Source of the DNA: Pagrus major
Lineage: Eukaryota > Chordata > Actinopteri > Spariformes > Sparidae
Reading direction: 5' to 3'
NCBI RefSeq assembly: GCF_040436345.1
Contig: NC_133225.1
Location: forward strand, 20,192,040 to 20,256,039
Length of the DNA stretch: 64,000 nucleotides
Made by a program: the position numbers and the translations under genes. Under the pieces are notes generated by a model. That model was given only the letters and a program-made list of their open reading frames with translations, did not search any database and was not told the DNA's origin. Within the stretch, counting starts at the first letter, position 1, and the number at the start of each line of letters is the position of its first letter. Positions 13,457 to 26,500 of this stretch are shown in pieces.

Positions 13457-15997
13457 TTAACTAACTGACTAACTTTATAGTTAGAAAAGACAATCCAACA
13501 TATCTGACTTTTCTGCTGTGCTTATTTTAGTTTCTTTGCTAACGTTTAAACCAAATCCACCCAAAAGCAACATCACCTGTAGGACTAACTGCTAATTTTG
13601 GATAAACTCAAGCTGTCATTTTCTTTAGTCTGTGGCCGAACAGGTGAATTAGGTCTCCAACCTAACATTAGTGAAGGAGATATGAAAGCATCAAACGTAT
13701 ACACTGAAATAATATAATGAAAAAAGAAAATTAAATTGTATGTTAGCGAGGGGTTCCGACGTTGTGATCTGTTCTATTTAGCATACAGACAAAAGAGTTG
13801 CAACCCAGCCTGGTTGCAAGAAAGCAAATAGCTGAATTTCCCAAATTGTTGCACCATTCCTCAAATAAAGCCGCAGAAAACCCTTTTCCATTCTGCTAAG
13901 ATGGACAGCCAGCATTCAATATTGGTATTTCATCAAGCAGAACTCCAATATGGCTGCCAGAGGATGTGTTACATTACCTGAAAGTTCTTGCACAAATAAT
14001 TCCAGATGTGTTTCGGAGAAGCTGAGGCACACATTCTTGAATGCACCCGGACAAATACATGCACTCAAACATATGTTCATACCCCAGAAAGCACACATAG
14101 ACATCTATTTTCACTCACACAAACAGGCAGGACACCATCACCACCAACATCATTCCACCCACAGACACGTCCACTGCATTTGTCAATCATTCAGTCAGTT
14201 ATACCAGGTGTCAGTCATCTTCCTCGCTGACCAGCCATCACGGCATGCAGTCAGAGTGAACACCGGCCCCCCTGCTGCTCTCCAGCGTGAACTCCTCACC
14301 CCCACCATAATGCACTTGGCCTCCCTCCAACCTTCCTTCAGCCTCCCAGCTTTTACCTTTCTCCCTCTATTCACAACACCCGCATTTATGGACTCAAACA
14401 GATCCATCACTCAGAGTACTCCCTGTACCCTCTCCTTCCCTCCTCCTCCCCCATCCTTGTTTAGGCTCTTATCCAACTATTCCTGGTATTTAGCCTGAGT
14501 GACAGTGTTTAATAATGTGTTCAAGAATAAAAGGGCATTATTAAAAGGGCGAAGGGGGAGGTAGGGCGCTAAAAGGCCAGCTTTTACGGCGGCCAGGTGA
14601 GGAAGCGTGTTTGTATGACGGACGCCCGTTCGCAGGCGCAAATGGGTCATGCTGGTGGTAACGCATGCTGACATGGATGTGTGGATGTATAATTAAAAAG
14701 AAGGCGCACGGAAAGGTGTAATAGCCTGTCCAATCATTAGGCAACAATTGCCCAAAATGCCCCCCCAGCGCTCTCCGTCTGACGAGTTTGACGTTGATAA
14801 TGCATACAGTAATGAGCACGCTTTGACGGTAATTTGGTGTGTAATTCTACGTGAAGTTAGCATTAACTGAACATCACAAAAGGCATTACCGGCATGTCTA
14901 GGAATGTGTGCTGCAAGACCGATCCTGGCCAATGATAAGGCACCATCTGTTACCCATGAGTGGAGCTGGTGGGCTGTCCACGCACACAGATGCATACACA
15001 CACCATTCTTGTCACTTGTTCCAAAGGCCTCCCTCCGTAGCCGAGATTATGGAGGGGTTTCTGCTTGGTTTTCTTTCTGTTATTGTAACGTCTTTGGGCA
15101 TCAGGCGCTGCCCTTTCTTCCTCTCTTCGGTTTCTACCGGGGATTACGAGAAGTAAAGGGGGTGAAGGGGTGGCTATAAACTCCCGTCTCCGGTCTCTCT
15201 CTTCTTTGAGGGGGGGCACACATGGCCCCATAGCTGCAATTCCATTCCCTTCCATCCAGTTTTAATTTGATTGGATGTGCCAGCAGGGGAGAGGGCGAGA
15301 CTTGCACTGGGAGAGACAAGGGGACAAGCGAAAAAAAAAGAGAGATCACGTTGTATCAGTTTTTCCTCGTGCTGTGTACAGTCCCTGGTTGTTGTGTTTG
15401 GACGAGGTTCAGAGTGTGAGAGGGCTGCCATGGGGCACAGAGCGAGGATAAGGTGACTCCAGATTAGTAAAATGGTCACAGTATTGTATTTCCACAAAAA
15501 GCTTTTAAAAAGTGGCATAACAATCTTCCTGACCTCACTACGGTTTAATTAAAGAGCACGCAAGATGAATGTCAGTCAAAACAAATGGAACCGATACGTT
15601 TTGAAAGTCATTTTTTCCCCTCTCTCCCGCCTTGTAATACCACACAAAAGTGCAGCGGAGAAATTGTCCCTTCCAATCAAAGTTCCTGGTTTGTATTGTT
15701 GAGTTATCTGATGGTGGGTCGGAGTGAAAGGCTGTCTACAAATAGCTGGCCGATACCGGTCTGGGGCAAGTCGCTGTTGGAAGTAACCATATGCCTCATA
15801 TCTGTACTCACTGGTGCTATTTGCGGCTGTTTGCCTGCCAAATATGAGGATGGAAATTAAATACGAAAACAAATTAGGTTCCTTTTTTTCAGCAAGGGGG
15901 CTTTTCTATGCAGTCTCTCGTAGCAATGGCATATGAGGTGCTGTGCAGACATTATGCTCTCTTGACTAGTTGATATTGCATCACTGAGAGGTTGAGT
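13457..15997. other. Intergenic stretch, no gene seen
   Basis: The longest frame (13950-14498, 182 codons) runs through CA-rich and proline/serine-rich low-complexity sequence and has no domain or splice context. The stretch at 14500-14900 and 15550-15860 is non-repetitive and moderately GC-rich, which would fit conserved non-coding DNA. Conservation cannot be judged from one sequence. Confidence 0.55.
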
Positions 15998-15999
15998 TA

Positions 16000-16726
16000 T
16001 ACCGCTTTTCCACCAAAATTAATGGCTCTAAACAGGTTTTTTAAACGCAGGTCAACTTGCTAAAAATCATCTATTGACCCCATTCCCACTTTCCGCAGGC
16101 AAGGCAGCAGTCTGTGATTTTTATTTTTACGTCACAAATAGACCCAGTGTGAAAAAAGTGTCTGTAAAACATTGGATAAATTATTTTGAGCGTTACAACC
16201 GCCACGAAATGACTCGTTTCACTATCATAATTTAAGCCATTTGGTCCAATAACATTTGGAAAGTCTAGAAAAGTTGCACAATTAAATTATGATTATTTCA
16301 TCCCCATTCAAGTTAGCCGGGTGCTCAACCGGAAGTTAGCCGGCTCCGTCAGCGATCCAGGTATTTTCCTACCTGGAAAGTTGAGCTTCTTTGGCTTCAA
16401 AACAACACTGAGCAGCTTTCATAGGAATAAACGGGGCTCAGCCTCCAACACTGTGTCCACTAATAAAACGTCCTTGAATAGACCGCATCCCAAATTCCTT
16501 CCTCATTTACGTGCCACCAACGGATGTTGATAACGCTTCATCACTTTGCGAGGCAGAATTTTTGCGTTTAGATCAAAGTCGAGCTGAGCCAAGGTGATAA
16601 AAACCTGCGTCTACTGCAGAGTCAAGTGACCCGGGTGTAACTGCAGAGTTTACACATTCCCATTGCACATAAAACCCTGATCTTAGCTGGTTTAGGTGAG
16701 ATTTTTAACCAGTGGAAAAAGGGGTA
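16000..16726. mobile_element. Probable DNA transposon remnant with imperfect TIRs
   Basis: The left edge reads taccgcttttccacca and the right edge, at 16709-16726, reads ccagtggaaaaaggggta, an imperfect inverted pair. Elements with 'taccgcttttccacc' ends are frequent in teleost genomes and I believe they are hAT-type, though the class is from memory. No transposase frame remains. A clear target-site duplication is not visible. Confidence 0.5.
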
Positions 16727-19700
16727 CTAAACATGTAAATCAACAGTCCAACCATTTTTGCAACTTTTTAGCAATCAAAAAAGTATTTCCAGCCCAGTTG
16801 CCAGGATAAAATGTTGGCACTTAACAACACACATGTTTATGGCCCGACTTTCATGTTGGGAGACAGAGGGGATAGTGGTAGAGTTACAGATGAGAATGCT
16901 GCCCAGCCAGTGACTGTATTTCAAGACTGCATTTCAACATTTTGTAAGTGCGACACCACTGGATATTTTTACAGACATCTTGGGACAGTTTCCAGGCGTG
17001 TTTGAGACAACAAAAACCAGATTGTACTGACAAGATGTTGGGACATCTTAAGGCAAAAAAAACACCATGTGTTTTTAACGAGACCTCGGTGTGTTTTTGG
17101 TGCATTTTAAAGAAAAGACACGATCTTTTCCATCCTCAACCAAGTCGTTCTTTTGGTCTAAACCTAACTAGTCAATTAACATTGTCACAACATAACAGAA
17201 AATTTTACCTGAAGAAACGTAAACTTATCTGTGGTTTGTAGAAACATACATTGTTGGATTTGAACATTTTCTTAATAGATTCCAATTAATTGATAGAGCA
17301 TCATTAACTTGAAGTAAGTGCAGTGTGCAGATCTTTAGTTTGATTTCTGCCATTGGTTTCAAAACATTCATCCAAAATTTATATACGTCTGCCATTTTGT
17401 TTGTCCAAAAAGTTTTCTGCTGACTGGATTTTACATCCCCAAATAAGCACAAACTCACCAGAAAGTCACTTCCAATTCTTCTCCCATTACACATAACTTT
17501 GCATTCACCAACTCCGGCTTCCCAAGGCGGCTGCCGCCATCAACTTGTGACAGAGAAACTAAACGTAGGTGGTGGAGAAACAACAGGAAGCTGGTTGAAA
17601 AATGTGTCGGGAGGTTGGTGGAGAAGCAGCAGGAGGGTGACACTGACAGTGCCGGTGGGAAACAGTGAGGAGCCAGAGGAGCAGGAAGAGGTCTTCAGAA
17701 TTGTGGGAAGCCACCGGGAGAGCACCAGCAGGGGGGTGTAACAAGAGAAGTCTGATATGAGTCAGAGATATTGGGTTCCTAACTGGAAAGTTTTCACTTC
17801 TACTCACCTAACCAACTCAAAACTTCTGTAGAATGAATAAGCGACGCAGTCTGCTCTCATGACTGAATATTAAGTTATTTATGACTGTAATTAACCAGTG
17901 TGAATCACAACAGTGGTAGTACTTTTCATGATCTGTAACTTGGCCCCTGATTCACCTTGAAATACAAATTTTATACTTTACTGACAGTTTTAGACTATTA
18001 TTTCATGCCAACACAATAGACTCAATAGATCAATCTTTTGATTACTGTCTCAACATGTCCTGTTACAGTGGTCCTGTTACAGTGCTCTCTTAACCAAATC
18101 ATCTTTTGTTAAGTCATAAATTAAAATGTAATTCTGAACATTTTTCAGTCCTATAACCTTTAAAGGAAATATATCATGCTCATGGAAGAATGCTGAGCAA
18201 AGGCACTGGATCTGTTCTTGCTCACTGGCTAGATTTTTAAAAAGATTTGGTGTTTCTGTGAGTCCCACAGGTATGACAGGGTGGTTGTGTTTCCAAGCCT
18301 CCCCATGCAGTCACCCCCCAAGGGCCTTGTCGTAAACAAGCGTGTTCTTACTGATCTTGTCAGGTTAAATAAGGGGTTAAGCAAAAGAAGGGTGGTGCCG
18401 AAGCTGCCAAGCGTTTGACGCTGGAGAACTGTCGGACTATTGGCAGGAAAGCCCCTGTGGCTGCTGTCTCATATCCAATGGCAGCATCCCAAGTGTTTGC
18501 TGCTGGCGAAGTCTGTGTACTGTGGTGGGCATGCAGTTGTTGCACTAGCTTTGATGGCCTCAAACCATCCTTTAGCCACAGGAAACCTGCTAGGTACATG
18601 TTTTCTGGGTCAGGCATGTCCCCGGGGGACGGAGGACATGTTATGTGGGAATGCAGGTGTCCCCACACTTGTCTTGGTCTTTTTTTTTCTTCCATTTTGT
18701 TTCTACCACTTGTTTTTAACGGCATCATCTGTACACAACATTGGAATCCCCCTCATCCCCCCAACAGTCTGCCATCTCATATCACGTCGAAACAATCCGG
18801 GGTGCCGTGCCAAGATAAATTTAGTGGCGTAGCCAGTCGTAAAATTCCTCCTTCATTAGGCAAAACCTCACAGAAAACACGCTGCTTGCTGACAATGTCA
18901 ATTAGCAGTTACAAGTGCAAGAATGTGTCTGAATTTTCAGATTTTTGCATGAGTCTGTGCATGTGAATTTCTGTGTCTGGGGGCCACAAAGGTACAAAAT
19001 ATGCCAGGCAGATTCCCCTCCCTAATCCCCTTGTCCACCCTGCCTCCCTCAACCTCCATGCTGGTCCGTTCTCTCAGTCACACTGCAGACATCTCAGCTG
19101 TCCTGCTTCTTCACTGTCAAGGTGCTAACAAACCATGAAAGGTGTCAATATGGAGGTCCTCTGATCAGAGTTTGGCTCGCACATGAAAGCTGTCATACAT
19201 GTGTGTGCTTGGAGCTCGTCTGGCCCAGAGCACCGTGCGTGATGGCAGCCCTACGACTCTGTGAGGAGAATCTGATGGTGGGCCAAACGGCTCGACACAC
19301 TCGGGTTCTCAGCGATCCACTCTTTGTGCAGATGTGAGCAATGCTTTGGCTGCAGCCAGCAGGGTGCTGATCCAAACCTGTGAATCTGATACCAATTAGT
19401 GGCAGCCTAATCATGTGCCTCCCGGTCCTGGCTTTTGTTAGGAAACGAAATAAAGAGGAGGAGAAAAGTGAGGGAGTGAGCCAAAAAATGGGGGGTAAGA
19501 AAAAAAAAGTCCAGAGTGGAGCAAGAAAAGAGGGGCCAAGGGATTGTTTGGAGAAGTGATCTGGCAGCAAAAGGCTTAAAAAGTCTTAATTTAATCTGAG
19601 AGGAGAATGTTTGCTGGGTTGCATCTGTAGGAATGAGTAGGGATAAGACACAGCGGACAAACCTGCAATGAGAGATGTACAAGACTTTGCCTTTGCTGCG

Positions 19701-20812
19701 CTGCTGGCCTCATGTTAGCATAATTAAACACACACCAAACCCCAGCAAATGCTCACTTGCAGACAAACACATGGTCAAAGACAAAGTCGCTGACACACAT
19801 AGTGATGCATTATTGTCACTGTGCTCCTCTCCAGGTGGAGGATTGGCATGTAAGCAGTCAGCAATGCCCCGCTGAGCTCCCAGCAGATTTGCAGTTCATC
19901 AGAGGGTCATATCTCTCTCACTCTTTCTCTCTATTCATTCATTACTCTGCCTTCAACAGCAGCATCTCCCAAAGCAAGGTAATATACTGCCCCCTAGTGG
20001 AGCATATCAGTCATATAACAAATAGACCCAGTCAGCCCTGTATATCTCTTAGCTAATTTGAACCAATAACCTCTGTGTGAACCCTGTGTCATGCAGAGTT
20101 CATGGTGTCTGAGTTAACAGCTAAGCTTTTTTTTATTCTCTGATAATGAGGCTTAGGAACATGTCTGATACACAACATGAGTTGAGAGCTTTTGTTTGTT
20201 AGTTTGGAGCATCCTATCCACTCGTGATGATGTCAATGGACAGCGCTCTCAGGCTCAGCTGCTATGGGGTCGGTCTACCATATGTAATACATGCACGGGT
20301 CGGAGAACGAAGGAACTATTTTATATATTATGAATATCTTGATTTTTTTCAAAGGGAGAGTCTCAGATCCATCCTTTAATAAATTACATGAAATCAGTGG
20401 GGAAGTTACTGTCTTTCACAGCACATCTGAATAATCTGATTTATTCATGAGCCTAAATAAGACATGTTTTTGGTTGAAAGAGTCAGTACTATGAAGTTAC
20501 ATTACAAGGAGACATGCCTTTAACATTTGATATTTTGATGTGGCTTTGAACTATTAATTATAGTATCAATAAATATATGTATGGCTGTGAGTATTTATGT
20601 ATGTAGAATAAACTGGATGAGTATTCTCATATCCTTGTTTTCTTATGGTTGTATACAGTATATGTATATCTCTTTTGTACATGAATGAGGCAGTGGGGCA
20701 GAGACATTGGGAGAGTACTAGGGCCCAAACACCAACTGGTGCGAGGCCATTTTGTTTTTCAAAGAATTATTATTATGTCGAGGGCCAAAGGATGCTTGAA
20801 AACTGGCTAAAC

Positions 20813-20825
20813 ATATTATTATTAT

Positions 20826-20857
<32 letters not shown>

Positions 20858-20858
20858 T
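20813..20858. repeat. Trinucleotide microsatellite (ATT)n-(AGT)n
   Basis: A compound repeat: an ATT run passes directly into about ten AGT units. It translates as a valine run in a spurious frame. Confidence 0.92.
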
Positions 20859-21678
20859 TGGCATTTAAGGTAAAATTATAGTTGACTTACACTCTCTCTC
20901 TTAAAACATTTAATTTATTGTTTAACTGAATCATTTTAGGTGCACAGAATTTAAACACTGCTTTAGAAAGAGAACTAGAATATATAAATAAATAAACACA
21001 GGTATCAAACAATAAATGCAAGGCAGAGAAGCAAAACAAACCTTTCTAACGGAAGAGCAAAAAGAAAAAGGTTTTGCATTAAGAAAGATTTAGTTGCAAA
21101 TTTGTTTCCACTGCTTTTTACTCCTCAAAGGCTCATTTTCTCAAAGTGTTGCTGTCATCTTTTATACCTGAAAGACGGACAAACACGCTTTTGAAGAATG
21201 TACTTACACATATTTATACAAAGTCAGGCAACACATATTTCTACTGAGAGTTCAGCATTATTTTATCATGTCTTAAAGAGTGTCTTCTCCCCGTAAATCC
21301 CTTCAGGCAGCTTTAATTAGCAAGTCTAGACATCAGATTTTCTGCTATGGCTTTAAACAACGGATAAATTTAAACAGGACCAGTGGCAGAATGGACATCA
21401 AAGCAGCCTTGCCTCGCCTTAATATCTTTGTATTGTGCCTTGGCACTTTGTCATGTATAACGGTGTCCTAAGATCGGAGTTCAATATGAATTCATTAATG
21501 GAAGTAATAATAAAAAAGTAAAACAAAATTAATTAATCAACATTTTCTTTTATGTATTTATGAGATGATGATAATAAGTTGTTTTATATATTGTTCTTTC
21601 TTTTTTTATGGAAAAAATGTTAAATACCATACTGGAGACAAATGAAAAGACTGAATCTAAATAAACTGAAACTGAAAA

Positions 21679-21682
<4 letters not shown>

Positions 21683-21709
<27 letters not shown>
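21683..21709. repeat. Poly-T tract (27 bases)
   Basis: A homopolymer T run followed by five A. It could be the poly-A tail of a minus-strand retroposed sequence, but no element is recognisable next to it. Confidence 0.9.
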
Positions 21710-21717
<8 letters not shown>

Positions 21718-23510
21718 GACAAAAGTATGTTGATGTTTACAAGTTAGCCAAGTTGGAGCATTTTGTCTGCTAATGTTGTCATGGGTGAGCTGACCCAGGA
21801 AAGTTAATTTGTGTTTTTATTTTTGAATTTGCAGAAACAAGTGTTTGTTTGTTTTTTTTGGAGTAGTTTGTTACCCAGATTTCTCTGTATTACTTCTGCT
21901 TTGTGGCACATCAGGAAAACAGCCGAGCCCATTTGTCAATGTTTATCATTGTATTCCCACTCCTTACATACACACATGACCGCCGGCAACATGGCTGTGA
22001 TGAAGGGGGAACGGAGCGGAGCATGCTCAGTGCTAGTAAAGACATATGATGCACTGGAAGGGCACACGGCTATTTAGAGAGAGAAGTGGGCCACTGCCTC
22101 TCCGTGGCCTCCCTGACAGCATTTTCACATAACAACTGGTCCGCTTTCGTGAACGCTCTTCTTATCTTAATGAGGTCCAATCCTTTGTTTAGCCCACAGT
22201 GGATCCACAGATAGGATTGTTTTTAAATAGACCCCCTCACCCCCACTGCTATGCTCCTCGTGTACATCTGTTGGCTCGCTGCCTGTGCTGTATCAGGCCA
22301 AGGCGGACCCCCTTCTATGTCTGAACTACTGAGACAAGATGCATCAGTGTCAAAGTTGTCATCTATTCTGGGAGCAAGAGCCCGTTAGAAGAGATCTCTC
22401 TTCTTTTCTTGAGGGATTGACAAAGAGATTTGGCATAACTGTCCCCCTCAGCCAATCTTGATACATATTTCGGAAAAGGAGGGACGACAGTGCGCTGAAT
22501 ATGCCGTGAAACCCCCATCGAGCCAGCTCACTGGGCCGCTTGTGATGGCACACATAAAGGGGAGTTTGTCAGATGTTTTGTCCGTCTGTTTTTCTGGGTT
22601 GGAAAAAGTCAGCGACAGCATGGCTGAGGATCAAGAGCTCAGTGAACGGACTACAGAATGGCAGAGGTCAAGAAAAGGTTAAAGCGGCTCTGCTGACTTT
22701 TATTGTGACACAGAGGGCCTGAAGGTCTCCCTCAGTGGACGCACACACACATCCGATGTAACCAGAGCATCAAGTCATCTGTTAAAGGCACATGGAGCTG
22801 CGTCTCCGTTCCTTTTGCAAATACTGAAAGTCACCACTTCCACCATGACCCTGCTGCCCACTGATCGCAGACCTTCGCAGACCGTCTTTGTCTCTGTTCT
22901 GTTAGCTGGCGGCCATTTGCAGAGGACAGCCTAACCGCTGGCCTTGAAAATGCAGGGTGAGGAGTTCATTCAGTGCGTGGCATTTAAGGTCTTTACTCCC
23001 TGTGTATATACTAACACTTTGTGAAGGCAGGCAGCATCGGTGCCATAAACCCGCTCATCCTTCTCCACTAAGAAAAATGTTCACTCCAAGGCACATCATG
23101 TGCAAAAGAAAAAAAACAACATGTAAACCCTGAAGAACACCTTTTCTTATAGTATCGTGAGTGAATACAGAAATACCTTGATGTGAGAGCTTGTAGAGAC
23201 AGAAATGTGTGAAGAGCCTCTCAAACACCTTTCAGCCACCAAGTGAGATTATAGTGGAGACAGACTGTCCTGTTCCGGCTATTGGACTCAGGGTGGGAAC
23301 ACTTGACTTTCTGTCTTGAGGACTTAGTTTTCATAACTTCACAGTTAAATTGTCGGGTGCTACATAATGTCTCAGCAGTCTGGATCGTTTGGAGGAGATT
23401 GAGTGTCTTTGTAAAAACATTTTAACCACTAGTTATGTGACAAATGCCATCACAATAATGAAACATCATTATTTGTAAAACATGATGGGTAACTGCATCT
23501 AATAAATTCA

Positions 23511-23576
23511 TGGACACTATATGGGTATCGGAATATATGGCTGGGTTGGTAAGACACCGATACAAAATAGTGTCCA
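23511..23576. repeat. Inverted repeat, hairpin-like
   Basis: The arms tggacactat...gtatcgg and ccgatac...atagtgtcca pair over 10 + 7 bp around a 3-4 nt internal mismatch, with a spacer of about 25 nt. The 66-nt overall size resembles a small hairpin precursor, but a foldback transposon relic is at least as likely. Confidence 0.6.
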
Positions 23577-26500
23577 TAGTGGGTGTGATGCATATACATG
23601 ACTTAGTCTGTCAGTCAACATTATTATGCGTGTTATACTGAATGTCTTCATATTGTTGACAATGTATAGCCTAAGATATCGCCTTCTGATGCACTGTTAT
23701 GTTACTGTTGCTGTTTAAAAAATGTCTCTCTGTCCGAGCCCTTATGTCCCCACTGCTTTTCAACGTTAGGAGACGGAGCCCTTGGTGTCCAGTATTGGAA
23801 CTTATTTGTCCCAGGTATAGTGTATGCATGTATTTAACTAATATGACACAATAACAATAAAAAATTGCATGCTAATGAATCTCAAAAAGTACTAACTATG
23901 AACATTTATCAAAAATGTAATGGGAAACACTTTAGAATGAACATCATTAATGAATGGTAAGTTACTTAAATAAACTGTAGTTCATAGTTAATTGACTTTT
24001 AACAAACAATTAAATGCTTTATAAACCACTTACTAAGCAATTGTAAAGGTTCACATCTGTTAACTGATAACTTTATAATGGCCACCCAAAAAATGTTTAT
24101 AGATGAACTACACAGTATTTACTAACCATTTACAAATATAAACATCAGCTAAAACTTTACAACAACCAACTGCTTAAAATGGTTCAGAAAGCATGTCAAT
24201 GTAATAACTATTAACTTACTTAAAGTTAAATTAAAGCTGAATTTACTATAAATCCTACTATTTATTAATGTTATATATATATGTATATTAATACAAAATA
24301 TAACACTTGCTAAATGATATAATATTTGGCATTCAATTGTAATGTTTTTATTCATTTGAAGTTTAATTTTAGTTAATCTATTAAGTTGATGTTGAAATAT
24401 GCAAAATATTGTCTACAAATTAAAGTTAAATGCCTCACAATTTATCTGCACTGCTATTATTGCACAGTATATCAAAACTGTCAAGCATTAACTGTGTTCA
24501 TGAATGGAACCAGTTAGATTAATGTTGAAAAACCTTGTTAGTATATTCTTAGTGACTGTAGCTAATAACTTCAGTGACATGTCTTCCAAAAATTTCAAGC
24601 ATTTAAAAACATTATTTTCAATTAAATTATGCATCTCGATGTGTATTAATATATTTTTAATTTACAATATTATTTAGAATGATGTGAGAGAGGATGATAA
24701 TTCTTTCTTCAATCATTTTTGTTTACATTTAAAATTATTTCATTCAAAAATGACACAAAAATCACAATCAGATCCCAGTTAGAGCTACATGACGACAAAC
24801 AGAAAAGTCCCAGATTATTAAAATATGTAATATAGTATGTACATGACACTTTTTAAAAACTTTTTTTTAAAGTATGCACTCAAACTTACCTGCAGTAAGT
24901 GTACACTATAAACATTTACAATATGTAAATATTGCAAAGCAAATATGATATCGTACTCAAAAAAGCACATTGTAAATTAAAAATACAGCAGAATGCAAAA
25001 TTCAGAACTATTTAAATTGTGTTATAGCCATGACTCAGTCAGAAAAAAATATTCCCATTAAGTCAGCAGGCTAAAGGGCCAAAGGTAGTTAAATCTTTAA
25101 TTTAAAAAAATCATTTTAAATATTGAGTTTGCTATTAGATTTTTTTTACTATCAGTTATCCATCAAGAGACACCAGAACGTTGAGTTTTAAATCACTTTG
25201 CCGTGGCTCCTATAAGGGGAAAGAGAACCGAGAAACATTTCTGCCAGCAGTAACTCAGTCTGACCTGAGGGACAGATAACCAAAGCAGCTCAGGGGGCCA
25301 TAAAAAGTCATTTCAACCAATGACTTTAAAGATATAAAAGCCCCAATAATCTGCATACAGACCCAGAAGGAACCAGTAAATGTCTCCACGTAGTAAGGAC
25401 AAGAAGATACATGAGGGCACAAGGATAAAACCAAGAATGAATGTTTTACACTCTGAGTAAACACACTCTGCAGTACAAGAGTTAGAATAAGACTTTATTA
25501 AGGAACACCGAGATCAGAATGCAGATAATTTAGAGTTAACCACAGAACATTAAATAGGAAAGCAAATAAAGGCAGATTTGTTCAGTGAATACTAAACAGA
25601 CTCCAGATGGTCTGCATTTTAAGTTTATTTACACTTGAAACTTAATATGTTAGACTGATATTGTGTAAAAAAAAAAAAAGAAAAATCCCAACCACATTTG
25701 TTGCTATATTTGAGTGATAAAAACATGTCATAGTAATAAATACATAGGCCTACAGAAACATGTTATACAGTAAAAAGTAAAGATATAAGGCATTTTTAAA
25801 AGAACGAATACTTGTCACATTCTTAAAGCCAATAAACATGACAGATAAAGAGGATGAACTTGTTCATCAAAGACAACATGATGATCTTTTGCTGCAATCA
25901 CTGTGTGTTAGATTTACAGATAAATAGAACTTACTTGCTTTGGCTGTTGAACCAGAAATGTCTTGACAGTTAATTAGCCACCCCACCTCACTGAGTTTGT
26001 GTTTATGCATGGTTTCCTTCCATTTAGTTGACACAAAAATCAGACAAGATTTGCTATTAAATATTTACAGAAGTGCTAAAGAAGGAAGTCATACATTTGT
26101 GTGGTCTCAGATAGAGATGGGTTTTCTCAGGAGTTTGCCTTAAATAGCACTCTGAATGATAATGGCTGAGAAGAGGGGCTCCTCAAGGCTCCACCCCTGG
26201 CCCTTTGCACTTATTATAAAGTATTTGTACAATAGTATCTTTGGGAATATATTATTGAACAGTATATAAACTTTGCAATTATTAAGTAGTCTACTGTATA
26301 TATGCACTACATGCAAACGTTAAAGCTACCCCATAAACCATTTGTCTTTCTTATTTTCATCCAGGACAATTTCACCCATTCCCCAGTGTTGAGGCAGAAA
26401 CAGGGACACTCTGCAGTCAGTGAATATATATTCATGTTTATTGACATGTTCGACAAAAAGACTATGAAATTAACCTTAGAAAAAGCACTGTGATTTATAG

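Noticed and set aside
13950..14498. 182-codon plus-strand frame
   Set aside because: Driven by CA-rich and CCT-rich low-complexity sequence (His/Thr/Ser/Pro runs) with no family resemblance.
18415..18966. 183-codon plus-strand frame, the longest in the gene-poor region
   Set aside because: No recognisable domain, odd Cys/Ser/Pro-rich composition, an equally open frame on the opposite strand, and no splice context. Chance open frame is most likely.
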